This document shows positions 50,598 to 59,333 of a stretch of 64,000 bases of DNA, in pieces (position 1 is the first letter of the stretch; each line of letters starts with the position of its first letter). The DNA lies in NCBI RefSeq assembly GCF_900090275.1, contig NZ_LT607755.1, positions 3,844,001 to 3,908,000 on the forward strand, given 5' to 3'. The translations under genes and the position numbers were made by a program. Source of the stretch: Micromonospora zamorensis (lineage in GTDB: Bacteria; Actinomycetota; Actinomycetes; Mycobacteriales; Micromonosporaceae). Under the pieces are notes generated by a model, which saw only the letters and a list, made by a program, of their open reading frames with translations, made no database searches and was not told the origin of the DNA.

Positions 50598-51932
50598 CTA
50601 GATCTCGGCGAGCCGGCGCAGGTCGGGCCCGACGTCGGTGGTGGCAGCCAGGCCAGCGGCGATTTCGTGCACGGCTCGGACGGTGTCGGGGTCGAGCAGG
50701 CGTCCGAGCAGTGCGAGCACGTCACCCTCGGTCATCGGGTGGTAGGCCGCGTCGCCGACCGGGTTGGGCACCTCAATCACCCTGGGTGGTCCGCCGAGGG
50801 TGCGGACGGTGACGCGGGCCGCACGTTCGTCGGGCAGTCGGGCGTCGAGGTCCGGAGCCACCCGCAGCACCACCTTGGCGGCCAGCGCGCGTACCCGCGG
50901 GTCGTCGCGCTGGTCGTCGGCGGACACGGCGGGGTCGACGGTGCCGTGCACCAGCGCGGCGGACACCACGAACGGCGTCGAGAACAGCGCGGCCAACCGG
51001 CTGTCCCAACTCGTCCGGCCGAGCCCGCCAGCCAGCGAGTGGGTCTCGACCAGGACCTCCTCGATGGAGTCGAGCGTCAGGCCGTCGGCTCGCATCAGCA
51101 GGGCCGCGTCGGCCGCCGGGTGGGTGAACGAGCAGGACGCGTGCCGCTTGAAATAGCCGAGCTGCACGTCCCACCGCGTGCCGAGCCCGTCGGTGAGCGG
51201 CGCGGGGTCGAACCGGCCGAGCACGTCGCCGAGCGACAACGAGGGGGTACCGGTGTTGCGGGCGACGCCGGCCGCGGCCATCCGTGCCGCCGCCAACCCG
51301 GACACGTTGGAGGCTCCCAGCCAGGCGTCGCGGACCGGGTTGCCGTCCAGGGCGCTGGCGAAGTGCCCGGCCACCGGCAGGCCGGCTCCCGCGTCGATCG
51401 CTGCGGCGACGCCCTCACCGGGCAGGCCGAGCAACCGCGCGCAGCCGGCCGCCGCACCCGCGACGCCCCAGCTGCCGTGCGGATGCGCGTCGGCGCGAAG
51501 GGTGGTGGCCCGGCCGAAACGCGCCGCCACCTCGTAGGCCGCCAGCAGCGCCGACATCGTCTCCGGACCGGACGCGCCGAGGTCGGCGGCGAGCGCCAGC
51601 ACCGCGGGCAGCCCGTGCGCCGCCGGATGACCCTTCGCGTACTTGTGACCCTCGTCGAGCTCAAGCCGCGCCATCGCGGTCGCGTTCAGCCAGGCTGCCG
51701 CCTCGACGGTGGTGGTCGCGCCTGCCCCGACCAGCGGCGCGGGCCCGGACCCGGGACGCCATGCGGCGACCAGGGCCTGCTGCTCGGCCTGCCGGGCGCC
51801 GACCACTGTCACCCCGAGCGAGTCGAGCAGCACGAGCCCGAGCCGGTCGCGGACGGTGTCCGGGACGTCCGACCAGCGGAGCGCGGCGGCCCAGGTGCCG
51901 AGCCGGGCCACCGCCTCCACTGTGGATTGCAC
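50598..51932 (-). CDS. MmgE/PrpD family protein 1
   Basis: A 444-aa protein of the 2-methylcitrate dehydratase/cis-aconitate decarboxylase/iminodisuccinate epimerase family: WLNATAMARLELDEGHKYAKGHPAAHGLPAVLALA, an all-helical first domain, then YFKRHASCSFTHPAADA, the substrate-loop region. Hydratase, dehydratase or epimerase activity on a carboxylate is the likely role. GTG at 51932, 1 nt after the LivF stop. Two further paralogues lie at 59330 and 60724. Confidence 0.85.
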   Translation of the reverse strand: MQSTVEAVARLGTWAAALRWSDVPDTVRDRLGLVLLDSLGVTVVGARQAEQQALVAAWRPGSGPAPLVGAGATTTVEAAAWLNATAMARLELDEGHKYAKGHPAAHGLPAVLALAADLGASGPETMSALLAAYEVAARFGRATTLRADAHPHGSWGVAGAAAGCARLLGLPGEGVAAAIDAGAGLPVAGHFASALDGNPVRDAWLGASNVSGLAAARMAAAGVARNTGTPSLSLGDVLGRFDPAPLTDGLGTRWDVQLGYFKRHASCSFTHPAADAALLMRADGLTLDSIEEVLVETHSLAGGLGRTSWDSRLAALFSTPFVVSAALVHGTVDPAVSADDQRDDPRVRALAAKVVLRVAPDLDARLPDERAARVTVRTLGGPPRVIEVPNPVGDAAYHPMTEGDVLALLGRLLDPDTVRAVHEIAAGLAATTDVGPDLRRLAEI

Positions 51933-51933
51933 G

Positions 51934-52635
51934 TCAGAGCCCCAGGTAGGCGGCTCGGACCCGGTCGTCGCGGGCGAGCTCCGGCCCCGGGCCTTCGAGG
52001 ACCAGGCTGCCGCTCTCCAGCACGTACGCCCGGTCGGCCAGGTTGAGCGCGTGCGCGGCGTTCTGCTCGACCAGCAGCACCGAGACACCCCGGTCGCGGA
52101 TCGCCTTGATCGCGTCGAGCACGGTCCAGGTCAGCTTCGGCGACAGGCCGGTGGACGGCTCGTCGAGCAGCAACAGCCGTGGACCGGCCATCAACGCCCT
52201 GCCGATCGCGAGCATCTGCTGCTGCCCGCCACTGAGCGTCTCGGCGGCCTGGGCGCGCCGCTCGGCGAGGATCGGGAACAGGTCGAAGACCTCGCGCAAC
52301 GGCTCACCGAGCGGCTTGCGGCCACGGGTCCAGCCGCCCATCCGCAGGTTCTCCTCGACGCTGAGCGGCCCGAACAGCGCCCGCCCCTCCGGCACGTGCA
52401 GCAGGCCACGGGCGACCAGTTCGCTCGGGCGTACGCCATCGGCCCGTGCGCCGTTGAAAGTGATCGTGCCCGCGGTCGGTTTGACCAGCCCGGAAATGGT
52501 CTTGAGCGTGGTGGTCTTGCCGGCACCGTTGGCGCCGACGATCGCCACGATCTCGCCCTCCTCGACCCGCAGGTCGAGCTCGTGCAGGATCTGCAGGCCG
52601 TGGTAGCCGGCGCTGACCCCCTCAAGCGTGAGCAT
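51934..52635 (-). CDS. livF: branched-chain-type ABC transporter ATPase (LivF)
   Basis: A 233-aa ATPase: Walker A VGANGAGKTTTLKTISG, signature LSGGQQQMLAIGRAL, Walker B LLLLDEPSTGLSP. The LivF-type C terminus is short (RVRAAYLGL). One of two ATP-hydrolysing subunits for the Liv-type uptake system. ATG at 52635 lies inside the livG gene end (14-nt overlap), so the two are translated together. Confidence 0.92.
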   Translation of the reverse strand: MLTLEGVSAGYHGLQILHELDLRVEEGEIVAIVGANGAGKTTTLKTISGLVKPTAGTITFNGARADGVRPSELVARGLLHVPEGRALFGPLSVEENLRMGGWTRGRKPLGEPLREVFDLFPILAERRAQAAETLSGGQQQMLAIGRALMAGPRLLLLDEPSTGLSPKLTWTVLDAIKAIRDRGVSVLLVEQNAAHALNLADRAYVLESGSLVLEGPGPELARDDRVRAAYLGL

Positions 52636-53353
52636 GCGGGTCCTCCCCGAGGTAGGCCTCGATGACCCGCGGGTCACGGGTCACCTCCTGTGGTGGGCCC
52701 GAGGTGAGCACCCGGCCCAGATCGAGCACGAGCACCGAGTCCGACAGCCGCATGACCGCAGCCATGATGTGTTCGACGAAGACGAGCGTCACGCCGTCCT
52801 CGGTGCGCAGCCGCTCCAGCAGCTCCATCACCGGTGCCCGCTCCGCGGGCACCAGGCCGGCCAGCACCTCGTCGAGCAACAGCACGCGGGGTTTGCTGGC
52901 CAACGCCCGGGCCAGTTCCAGCCGCTTGAGGGCCGCGGTGGGCAGGCCCTCGGTCGCCGAGTCGCGCCACCGGCCGAGGCCGACCCGATCGATCAGCTCG
53001 GCGGCGGCGGTCCGGGCCGTACGCTTGGCGGCGCCGCCGGCCAGCACCGCGATCGTGACGTTCTCCAACACGGTCATCGAGTAGAACGGCCGCATCAGCT
53101 GGAACGTCCGGGTCATGCCCGCCGCGGTCACCTTGTGCGGCGCGTGCCCGGTGATCTCCCTGCCGCCCAGATACACCCGGCCGGTGTCCGGCCGCAACGC
53201 ACCCGCGATCAGGTTGAACACCGTGGTCTTGCCTGCGCCGTTGGCCCCGATGACGCCGAGGATGCTGCCCTCGGCGACCTCGAAGCTCACCTCGTCGACC
53301 GCCCGCAGGCCCTTGAACGACTTGGAGATTCCGTCGACCCGAAGCAGTGTCAT
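52622..53353 (-). CDS. livG: branched-chain-type ABC transporter ATPase (LivG)
   Basis: A 243-aa ATPase: Walker A IGANGAGKTTVFNLIAG, Walker B VLLLDEVLAGLVP, and the LivG-type TRTFQLMRPFYSMTVLENV. The ABC signature is unusual: PTAALKRLELARALAS in place of LSxGxxQ, so the C-loop serine-glycine pair is replaced. Still likely active with LivF. ATG at 53353 overlaps the livM stop (ATGA). Confidence 0.9.
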   Translation of the reverse strand: MTLLRVDGISKSFKGLRAVDEVSFEVAEGSILGVIGANGAGKTTVFNLIAGALRPDTGRVYLGGREITGHAPHKVTAAGMTRTFQLMRPFYSMTVLENVTIAVLAGGAAKRTARTAAAELIDRVGLGRWRDSATEGLPTAALKRLELARALASKPRVLLLDEVLAGLVPAERAPVMELLERLRTEDGVTLVFVEHIMAAVMRLSDSVLVLDLGRVLTSGPPQEVTRDPRVIEAYLGEDPHAHA

Positions 53354-54399
53354 CGCCGGGACCACCTTTGGCGGATCGTTCCGTATATGCCTTTCGGCAG
53401 GAGCAGCACGATGATGATCAACAGGGTGCCGTAGACGATCACGTCCAGGCCGCTGCGCCCCTGAAGGAACTCCAGCGCGGGCGGCGGGTTGCGCAGCACC
53501 GTCGCCGTCACGTCGTTGAGCGGGCCCATCACCACGGCGCCGATCACCGGCCCCCAGATGGTCGCCACCCCGCCGATCACGGCCGGCAGGATCGCCTGGA
53601 TCGACACGCTCGACCCGAACGCCAGGTCCGGATCGATGAACAGGAAGTACTGCACGTAGAAGGCACCGGCGACAGAGGTGATCGCGGCGGACAGCGCCAT
53701 CGTCACCAGCTTGTAGCGCATCACCGGGATGCCGACCGCTGAGGCCGCGTCCTCGTCGTCGCGGGCGGCCTTGGTGAACTGTCCGGCACGCGAGCGAACG
53801 AACTGCACGCTGATCACCAGTGCGGCGACGGTGAGCGCGAGCGCGATCCAGAAGTAGTTCGGCGAGGCCGGCTCGAACTGGATCCACCACCACGAACTGT
53901 CGGAACGAAGCGGCACGTGATAACCGACCGCGCGGTTGACGAAGTCGCTGTTTGTCGCCCAGAGCCGGAGCATCTCGGCGAACGCGAAGGTGGCCAGCGC
54001 GAAGTAGGCGCCGCGCAGCTTGTACCGCAGCGCCAGGAAACCGATCAGCGCGGCGAACGCCGCGGCCATCACCATGCCGGCGAGCATCCCGATCCACGGC
54101 GACACGCGGTGCTCGACCAGGAGCCAGGCGCTGGTGTACGCGCCGATTCCGAAGTAGGCCGCGTGCCCGAAGCTGAACATGCCGCCGAAGCCACTCATCA
54201 TGTTCCAGCCGATGCTCATCAGGGCGAAGATGAGCACCCGCACCGCGACCGATGCCTGCGCCGACGGAAGGATCAGCGGCAGCGGCACCAGCAGCACGGC
54301 GAGTACCGCGATGGCCAGCAGGTGCTTGTTCCACGGCAGGCGAGGCAGTGGCCTGCTGGCCGCTGTCTCCGGTGCCGGCGTGTCGGTGGTGGTCGTCAT
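53350..54399 (-). CDS. livM: branched-chain-type permease (LivM)
   Basis: A 349-aa membrane protein with about nine helices and the LivM loop MSGFGGMFSFGHAAYFGIGAYTSA, then AIGL-like region FTKAARDDEDAASAVGIPVMRYKL (EAA-type coupling loop), and WGPVIGAVVMGPLND. ATG at 54399 overlaps the livH stop (ATGA). Forms the channel with LivH. Confidence 0.92.
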   Translation of the reverse strand: MTTTTDTPAPETAASRPLPRLPWNKHLLAIAVLAVLLVPLPLILPSAQASVAVRVLIFALMSIGWNMMSGFGGMFSFGHAAYFGIGAYTSAWLLVEHRVSPWIGMLAGMVMAAAFAALIGFLALRYKLRGAYFALATFAFAEMLRLWATNSDFVNRAVGYHVPLRSDSSWWWIQFEPASPNYFWIALALTVAALVISVQFVRSRAGQFTKAARDDEDAASAVGIPVMRYKLVTMALSAAITSVAGAFYVQYFLFIDPDLAFGSSVSIQAILPAVIGGVATIWGPVIGAVVMGPLNDVTATVLRNPPPALEFLQGRSGLDVIVYGTLLIIIVLLLPKGIYGTIRQRWSRR

Positions 54400-55424
54400 G
54401 CCGACCTCCCGAAGAGTCCCTGCGGGCGCAGGAAGAGCACGAGGACGAAGACGATGAACACCGACAGCAGGGGCGACTGTCCCGGCAGGTAGATACCGCC
54501 GAGCTGCTCGGCCAACCCGATGACCAGACCGCCGACCAGCGCGCCGACGACGTTGCCCATGCCGCCCAGCACCACCACCACGAAGGCAACGATGTTGAAC
54601 AGCGAACCGGTGGTGGGCTCGATGGTGACCAGCGGGGCGACGAGCGTGCCAGCGGCGCCGGCGCAGGCAGTGCCGAGCGCGAATGTCACCGCGTAGATGA
54701 CCCGGGTGTCGATACCGACCAGCTGCGCGCCGGTGTCGTTGGCGGCCACCGCGCGGATCGCGGTGCCCAGCCGGGTGCGCTGCAGCAGCAGGTAGAGCAG
54801 TCCGGCCAGGACCAGTGCGCCGACGAAGGCGAGGATCCGGGACAGGTTGGCCACCGCTTCGAAGATCGGTACGCCGCGGTCGCCGGGCAGGGCCACCGAG
54901 CGCGGGTTCCCGCCGAAGAACAGCAGCAGCGCGTTCTCGATGATCAGCGAAATGCCCAGCGTGATCAGCAACTGGTTCTCCAGCGGCTTGCCCATCGCGC
55001 CGGCCAGGATGCCGCGTTGCACCAGCAGGCCGAGCACGAACATCGCCGGCACGCTGACGGCGAGCGCGAGATAGGGATGCAACCCGGCCTGGGTCAGCCC
55101 GAACGTCAGGAACAAGGCCAGTGCCAGGAAGCTGCCGTGGGCGAAGTTGACGATGTCGAGGACACCGAAGATCAGCGTGAGGCCCATCGCGATCAGGCCA
55201 TAGACGCCGCCGATCAGGACACCGGTGGCCATCGCCTGCACGACGACGACCCCGCTGCCGGAGCGGACGTACGCGAGCACGACCGCGAGCACGACCAACG
55301 CGGCGATCACCGCGATCCGCAGCCACGGCACGGTACGGGCGGGAGTCGGGCGAACCTCGTCGGGATCCAGGGTTGCCACGCCGCCGCTGCCGGCGGCGTG
55401 GCCCTGGTCGGCTGGCGTGGTCAC
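54396..55424 (-). CDS. livH: branched-chain-type permease (LivH)
   Basis: A 342-aa permease with a long cytoplasmic N terminus, then the LivH signature GVLIGGVYGLIAMGLTLIFGVLDIVNFAHGSFLA (residues about 68-100), LLITLGISLIIENALLLFFG, and AIRAVAANDTGAQLVGIDTRVIYAVTFALG (EAA loop). GTG at 55424 overlaps the livK stop (GTGA). Confidence 0.92.
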   Translation of the reverse strand: MTTPADQGHAAGSGGVATLDPDEVRPTPARTVPWLRIAVIAALVVLAVVLAYVRSGSGVVVVQAMATGVLIGGVYGLIAMGLTLIFGVLDIVNFAHGSFLALALFLTFGLTQAGLHPYLALAVSVPAMFVLGLLVQRGILAGAMGKPLENQLLITLGISLIIENALLLFFGGNPRSVALPGDRGVPIFEAVANLSRILAFVGALVLAGLLYLLLQRTRLGTAIRAVAANDTGAQLVGIDTRVIYAVTFALGTACAGAAGTLVAPLVTIEPTTGSLFNIVAFVVVVLGGMGNVVGALVGGLVIGLAEQLGGIYLPGQSPLLSVFIVFVLVLFLRPQGLFGRSA

Positions 55425-56668
55425 TGGCTCTTGAAGGCGGGGTAGAGGGGCTTCTCCTCCGCCTTGTCGGCCGGGAACACCTGCTTGACCACGCCACCCT
55501 GGACCTGCATGAGGATCGGCGTGGCGTTCTCGTTCTCACCGGTCGGGCCGAACTTGATCGGGCCGTTGCCGGCGATCAGGGTCGGCACCGAACCGCTGGC
55601 GATCGCGTCCCGTACCTTGGCCGGTTCGGCGCTGCCGGCCCGCTCCAGAGCGTCGGCGATCACCTTGACCGAGTCGTGTGCGAGCACCGCTCCGGTGCGG
55701 ATCTGGTCGTTGTAACGCTCCTGGTAGAGCTTGGCCAGCGCCTGCGTGTCGGCGTTGGTCATGTCGGCGTGGTAGTTGGCGTCGAAGAAGCCCTCGGCTG
55801 CGGCGCCCGCCTCCTTCGGGAACTGCGGGAGGTCGAACGCACCGTTGGCGACCCCGTAGACCGCCTTCAGGGCCGGCGGCTTGACGGTGGCGACGGCCTT
55901 GGCCGCCAGCACGCCGTCGCGGTAGTAGCCGGCCACCATCAGCACGTCGGCGCCACTGGCCTTGACCTGGGTGACCTGGGTCGTCAGGTCGGAGACGTTG
56001 GCGGCGTCGTAGGCGAGCGCCGGGCCGACCTTGATGCCGGCCTTCTCCGCCTCGGCCTTGAAGGCGTCACGTACGGCGCTGCCGAACGGACCCTGCTCGT
56101 GCAGCACCGCCACCGTCTTGACCGGCTGGTTGGCCGCCTTGGCCACCTGGTCGAGGAACTGCGCGCCGGCGGTGCCGAGCACTGTGGAGCTGGGCTGCAC
56201 CCGGAACGTGTACTTGTAGCCCTGGGAGAGAATCGAGTCCGCGCTGGACACGTCGATCACCAGCGGCACCTTGTTGCGTTCGGCCACCGTGGACACGTTC
56301 GCGGTGACCGCGCTCTGGTAGGTGCCGACCAGGCCGACCACGCCGTCCTGAATGAGGCGCTGTGCCTCGCTCTGGCCGACCTCCGGCTTGCCCTGGGTGT
56401 CAGCGCTCACCAGTTCCAGCTTCTTGCCGCCCTGCGACTTGATGCCACCGGCGTTGTTGATCGCCTCGACGGCCAGCTTGGCTCCGTTGTCCATCTGCTG
56501 CCCGTCAGCCGCGGCCGCTCCGCTCAGCGGGTGCAGGGAACCGATCTTTATGGTGCTGCCGGACTGGGCGCCGCCGCCGTTGGTCGTGCCGGCGGGCCCG
56601 GACCCGCCGCACGCGGCGAGGGCCAGCGGCAGGGTCAAGGCGAGGCTCAGGGTCCAGGTCTTCCTCAT
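55421..56668 (-). CDS. livK: ABC substrate-binding lipoprotein (LivK type)
   Basis: A 415-aa lipoprotein: lipobox LALAAC (Cys 20), Ser-Thr-rich linker, then the periplasmic-binding fold IKIGSLHPLSGAAAADGQQMDNGAKLAVEAINNAGG, VVGLVGTYQSAVTANVSTVAERNKVP and TVAVLHEQGPFGSAV. It captures the substrate for the Liv permease; ligands of this class range from branched-chain amino acids to aromatic acids and urea, so the name is structural only. ATG at 56668 has AGGAGCTG. First gene of the long operon to 45908. Confidence 0.9.
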   Translation of the reverse strand: MRKTWTLSLALTLPLALAACGGSGPAGTTNGGGAQSGSTIKIGSLHPLSGAAAADGQQMDNGAKLAVEAINNAGGIKSQGGKKLELVSADTQGKPEVGQSEAQRLIQDGVVGLVGTYQSAVTANVSTVAERNKVPLVIDVSSADSILSQGYKYTFRVQPSSTVLGTAGAQFLDQVAKAANQPVKTVAVLHEQGPFGSAVRDAFKAEAEKAGIKVGPALAYDAANVSDLTTQVTQVKASGADVLMVAGYYRDGVLAAKAVATVKPPALKAVYGVANGAFDLPQFPKEAGAAAEGFFDANYHADMTNADTQALAKLYQERYNDQIRTGAVLAHDSVKVIADALERAGSAEPAKVRDAIASGSVPTLIAGNGPIKFGPTGENENATPILMQVQGGVVKQVFPADKAEEKPLYPAFKSQ

Positions 56669-56689
56669 GTCAGCTCCTGGGGTGACCGT

Positions 56690-56706
56690 GTTCCGCCGCA
56701 CGGAAC
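56690..56706. promoter_or_regulatory. IclR-type palindrome C (liv operon)
   Basis: GTTCCGCCGCACGGAAC, 6-bp perfect inner arms GTTCCG/CGGAAC, between the predicted liv promoter and the livK ribosome binding site, the same position as palindrome A in the tannase gene. Confidence 0.65.
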
Positions 56707-56721
56707 ATCGCATGGGGCATG

Positions 56722-56751
56722 ATGCTGGCACTGCCCCTTCGCCTGGGTCAA
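56722..56751 (-). promoter_or_regulatory. candidate promoter of the liv operon
   Basis: TTGACC (56751..56746) with a poor -10 CAGCAT (56727..56722) after 18 bp on the minus strand. The -35 is good, the -10 weak, consistent with an activated or repressor-controlled promoter. Confidence 0.4.
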
Positions 56752-56801
56752 GGGTTCACCGAATAATCTTCTTCAACCCTGGATAGCGCCTCATTGGGGA
56801 C

Positions 56802-56830
56802 TTGACCCCCGGGCCGGTCGGTGCTGCAAT
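56802..56830 (+). promoter_or_regulatory. candidate promoter of the IclR operon
   Basis: TTGACC (56802-56807), 17-bp spacer, TGCAAT (56825-56830). Transcription would start near 56837, inside palindrome D. Confidence 0.45.
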
Positions 56831-56833
56831 CGT

Positions 56834-56850
56834 GTTCCGCTGGCGGAAAC
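56834..56850. promoter_or_regulatory. IclR-type palindrome D (autoregulation)
   Basis: GTTCCGCTGGCGGAAAC, with TTCCGC-TG-GCGGAA as perfect arms, at the transcription start of the IclR gene. Fourth copy of the motif. Confidence 0.65.
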
Positions 56851-56872
56851 ACCCGCATTGGGAGATGAAGAC

Positions 56873-57649
56873 TTGGCAGAGAGTCAGGGCACTGAGGCGG
56901 CGAGCCGCGTGGCCGACGTCCTTCTCCTGTTCACCGACGGGCCGGACTTCCTCGGGGTCACCGCGATAGCGCGCAGCCTCGACCTGTCCAAGGCCGTGGT
57001 GCACCGGATCCTGCAGACATTGGTCGAACGCCGGTTGCTGGTCAGCGACCCGGCGAGCCGTGGCTACCAGCTCGGCCCGGCGGCCGCCGCACTCGGCGCC
57101 CGCGCGCTGCGCGAATCGCAGCTGCGCACGGTCGCGATGCCGGTCCTGCGCGAGCTGCAACTGGCCACCGGCGAGACGGCGACCGTGTCGGCGCACGTGC
57201 ACGGCGGCCGGGTCTACCTCGACCAGGTCGAGTCCACCCGGGAAATCAAGATGACGGTCGAGGTGGGTCGCCGTTTCCCCCTGTACGCCGGCAGCTCCAG
57301 CACCTGCATCCTGGCCTTCCTGCCCGACACCGAGCGGGAGTCCCTGCTCGCCACCGAACTGCCGTCGCTGACGAACCGCACAGTGACCGACCACGAACTG
57401 CTCCGCGCGCGGCTCACCGCGATCCGCAAGACCGGGGTGGCCAACTCCGACGGCGAACGCCAGGAGGGCGCGGGCTCGGTCGCCTCGCCCGTCTTCGGCA
57501 TCGACGGCACCGTCGTCGGCGCCGTCTCGGTCTGCGGCCCGGCGCACCGGGTCGACGAGGCCGCCCGGGAACGGTTCGGTCCACTCGTGTGGGAGGCCGC
57601 CGACAGCATCTCGCGGGCGCTGGGCTGGTCCGGCGGGCTCCCCAAGTGA
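56873..57649 (+). CDS. IclR-family regulator
   Basis: A 258-aa regulator. The N-terminal winged helix has VADVLLLFTDGPDFLGVTAIARSLDLSKAVVHRILQTLVERRLL. The C-terminal effector domain has LYAGSSSTCILAFL and VASPVFGIDGTVVGAVSVCGP, typical IclR dimer and ligand pocket. TTG at 56873 is chosen because GGGAG lies 8 nt upstream and palindrome D lies before it. First gene of an operon with the CitE-like lyase (GTGA overlap). Should bind the four palindromes A-D as a repressor of transport and catabolism. Confidence 0.9.
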   Translation: MAESQGTEAASRVADVLLLFTDGPDFLGVTAIARSLDLSKAVVHRILQTLVERRLLVSDPASRGYQLGPAAAALGARALRESQLRTVAMPVLRELQLATGETATVSAHVHGGRVYLDQVESTREIKMTVEVGRRFPLYAGSSSTCILAFLPDTERESLLATELPSLTNRTVTDHELLRARLTAIRKTGVANSDGERQEGAGSVASPVFGIDGTVVGAVSVCGPAHRVDEAARERFGPLVWEAADSISRALGWSGGLPK

Positions 57650-58488
57650 CCCCGCGATCCTGGCTCTACGTGCCCGGCCACCGCGCCGACCGGGTCGCGA
57701 AGGCCCTCGCCGCCGGCGCCGACGCGGTGGTCGTCGACCTCGAGGACGCGGTGCCGCCGGACCAGAAGGAGACCGCCCGGGCAACCGCGCTGCGGCTGGC
57801 CTCCCAGGGCCCCCACGAGCGACCCCTGTGGGTACGCGTGAACGACCCGACCGGCCCGTGGGGCGAGGACGACATCGACGCGCTGGCCGGGTTGGAGCTG
57901 ACCGGATTGCGGGTGCCCCGGTGCGAAGACCCGGCCGTGATCCGCGACGTCGCCACCCGCGCCGGGCTGCCACTGCAACTGCTCCTGGAAAGCGCTGCCG
58001 GGCTGGCCCGGGCGGCCGAGTTGGCCACCGCGCATCCACTGGTCGCCGGGCTCGGGCTGGGCGAGGCCGACCTGTCGGCCGACCTCCGGGTGACCGGCGA
58101 CGACGGGCTGGCCTGGGCGCGCGGCTGGGTGGTGGTCGCGGCCCGCGCCGCTGGCCTCCCCTCGCCCGTGCAGAGTGTCTACACCGACGTCGCCGACCTC
58201 GACGGCCTGCGCGTCAGCACCGAGCGGGCCAGGGCCAACGGCTTCGTCGGCCGGTCGGTGGTGCACCCCCGACAGATCCCGGTCGTGCACGAGGTCTTCA
58301 CGCCGACAGCCGCCGAGGTGGCGGCCGCGCGGGCCGTCCTCGCCGCAGCGGCACGCGCACAGGAGGCCGGCGAGGTGGCCGTGCTCGACGCCGATGGCCG
58401 GTTCGTCGATCCCGCTGTGGTGCGCCGGGCCCGACTCGTTCACGACCTGACCGAACCGTCCGACCCACCATCCGGAGGAACGAGTTGA
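57646..58488 (+). CDS. CitE-like HpcH/HpaI-family CoA-ester lyase
   Basis: A 280-aa TIM-barrel lyase: RSWLYVPGHRADRVAKALAAGADAVVVDLEDAVPP (substrate and Mg site), LWVRVND, LLESAAGLARAAEL (Glu of the Mg site) and GLGEADLSADL, with VYTDVADLDGLR near the C-terminus. Such proteins split malyl-CoA, citramalyl-CoA or beta-hydroxyacyl-CoA to acetyl-CoA and an oxo acid. It would act after the CoA-transferase of the divergent operon. GTG overlaps the IclR stop. Confidence 0.88.
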   Translation: MTPRSWLYVPGHRADRVAKALAAGADAVVVDLEDAVPPDQKETARATALRLASQGPHERPLWVRVNDPTGPWGEDDIDALAGLELTGLRVPRCEDPAVIRDVATRAGLPLQLLLESAAGLARAAELATAHPLVAGLGLGEADLSADLRVTGDDGLAWARGWVVVAARAAGLPSPVQSVYTDVADLDGLRVSTERARANGFVGRSVVHPRQIPVVHEVFTPTAAEVAAARAVLAAAARAQEAGEVAVLDADGRFVDPAVVRRARLVHDLTEPSDPPSGGTS

Positions 58489-59333
58489 CCACCGAGCCGC
58501 AGGCCCGCCCGGCACGCACGACCGACGACGCCCTACTCGCCGCGGTGACCGCGGGGGTACGGCTCGTCGAGCTGGGGCACCCGCATTTCACGGGCATGCC
58601 GTGCTCGCCGAACCATCCCGGTTTCCGAATGAGCCTGATCCGCCGCCACGGCGACATGGTCCGCCCGGACGGCGGCTCGGCGGCCAACGAGATGATCGTG
58701 ACCGGGGGGCACGTGGGCACCCACGTCGACGCGCTCTCGCACGTCAGCCACGACGGCAGGCTGCACGGCGGCGTGGACGCCGCGGCGGCGCAGACCGGTG
58801 GCCGGTTCAGCGCGCTCGGCGCCGAGCACACGCCCGCGCTGCTCACCCGGGGTGTGCTGCTCGACGTGGCCGCCGTCCACGGGGTGGACGTGCTACCCGC
58901 CGGCTACGGCGTGACCGCGGCCGACCTGGCCGCCGCCGCCGAACGGGCCGCTGTCGAGCCGGGGCCCGGCGACGTCGCGCTGGTGCGCACCGGCTGGGCG
59001 CGGCACTTCGACGACGCGACGACCTATCTCGGACAGGCCGCCGGCGTGCCGGGCGCCACCACCGACGCCGCCGAGTGGCTGGCCGCGCGTCAGGTGGTCG
59101 CCACGGGCTCGGACACCACGGCGTACGAGCAGATCCGTCCGGGCAACGGCCACAGCGTGCTGCCCGTGCACCGGGTACTGCTGGTCGATGCCGGCGTCTA
59201 CATCATCGAGCACCTCAACCTGGAGCACGCGGCCGCCGAAGGGCTGACAGCGTTCGTCTTCGCGATGGCGCCGTTGCGCATCGTCGGCGGCACCGGCTCG
59301 CCGATCCGGCCGTTCGCGGCGGTGGCGGCATGA
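58485..59333 (+). CDS. cyclase-family metal-dependent hydrolase
   Basis: A 282-aa protein with the cyclase motif GGHVGTHVDALSHVS (HXGTHXDXXXH, near residues 83-95), a strand PALLTRGVLLDVAA and a C-terminal HLNLEHAAAEGLTAFVFAM. Sequence is distant from the cyclase at 29444, but the metal site agrees. It may open a cyclic amide or lactone. The TTG start overlaps the CitE stop (TTGA) and is preceded by GGAGG. Confidence 0.85.
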   Translation: MTTEPQARPARTTDDALLAAVTAGVRLVELGHPHFTGMPCSPNHPGFRMSLIRRHGDMVRPDGGSAANEMIVTGGHVGTHVDALSHVSHDGRLHGGVDAAAAQTGGRFSALGAEHTPALLTRGVLLDVAAVHGVDVLPAGYGVTAADLAAAAERAAVEPGPGDVALVRTGWARHFDDATTYLGQAAGVPGATTDAAEWLAARQVVATGSDTTAYEQIRPGNGHSVLPVHRVLLVDAGVYIIEHLNLEHAAAEGLTAFVFAMAPLRIVGGTGSPIRPFAAVAA

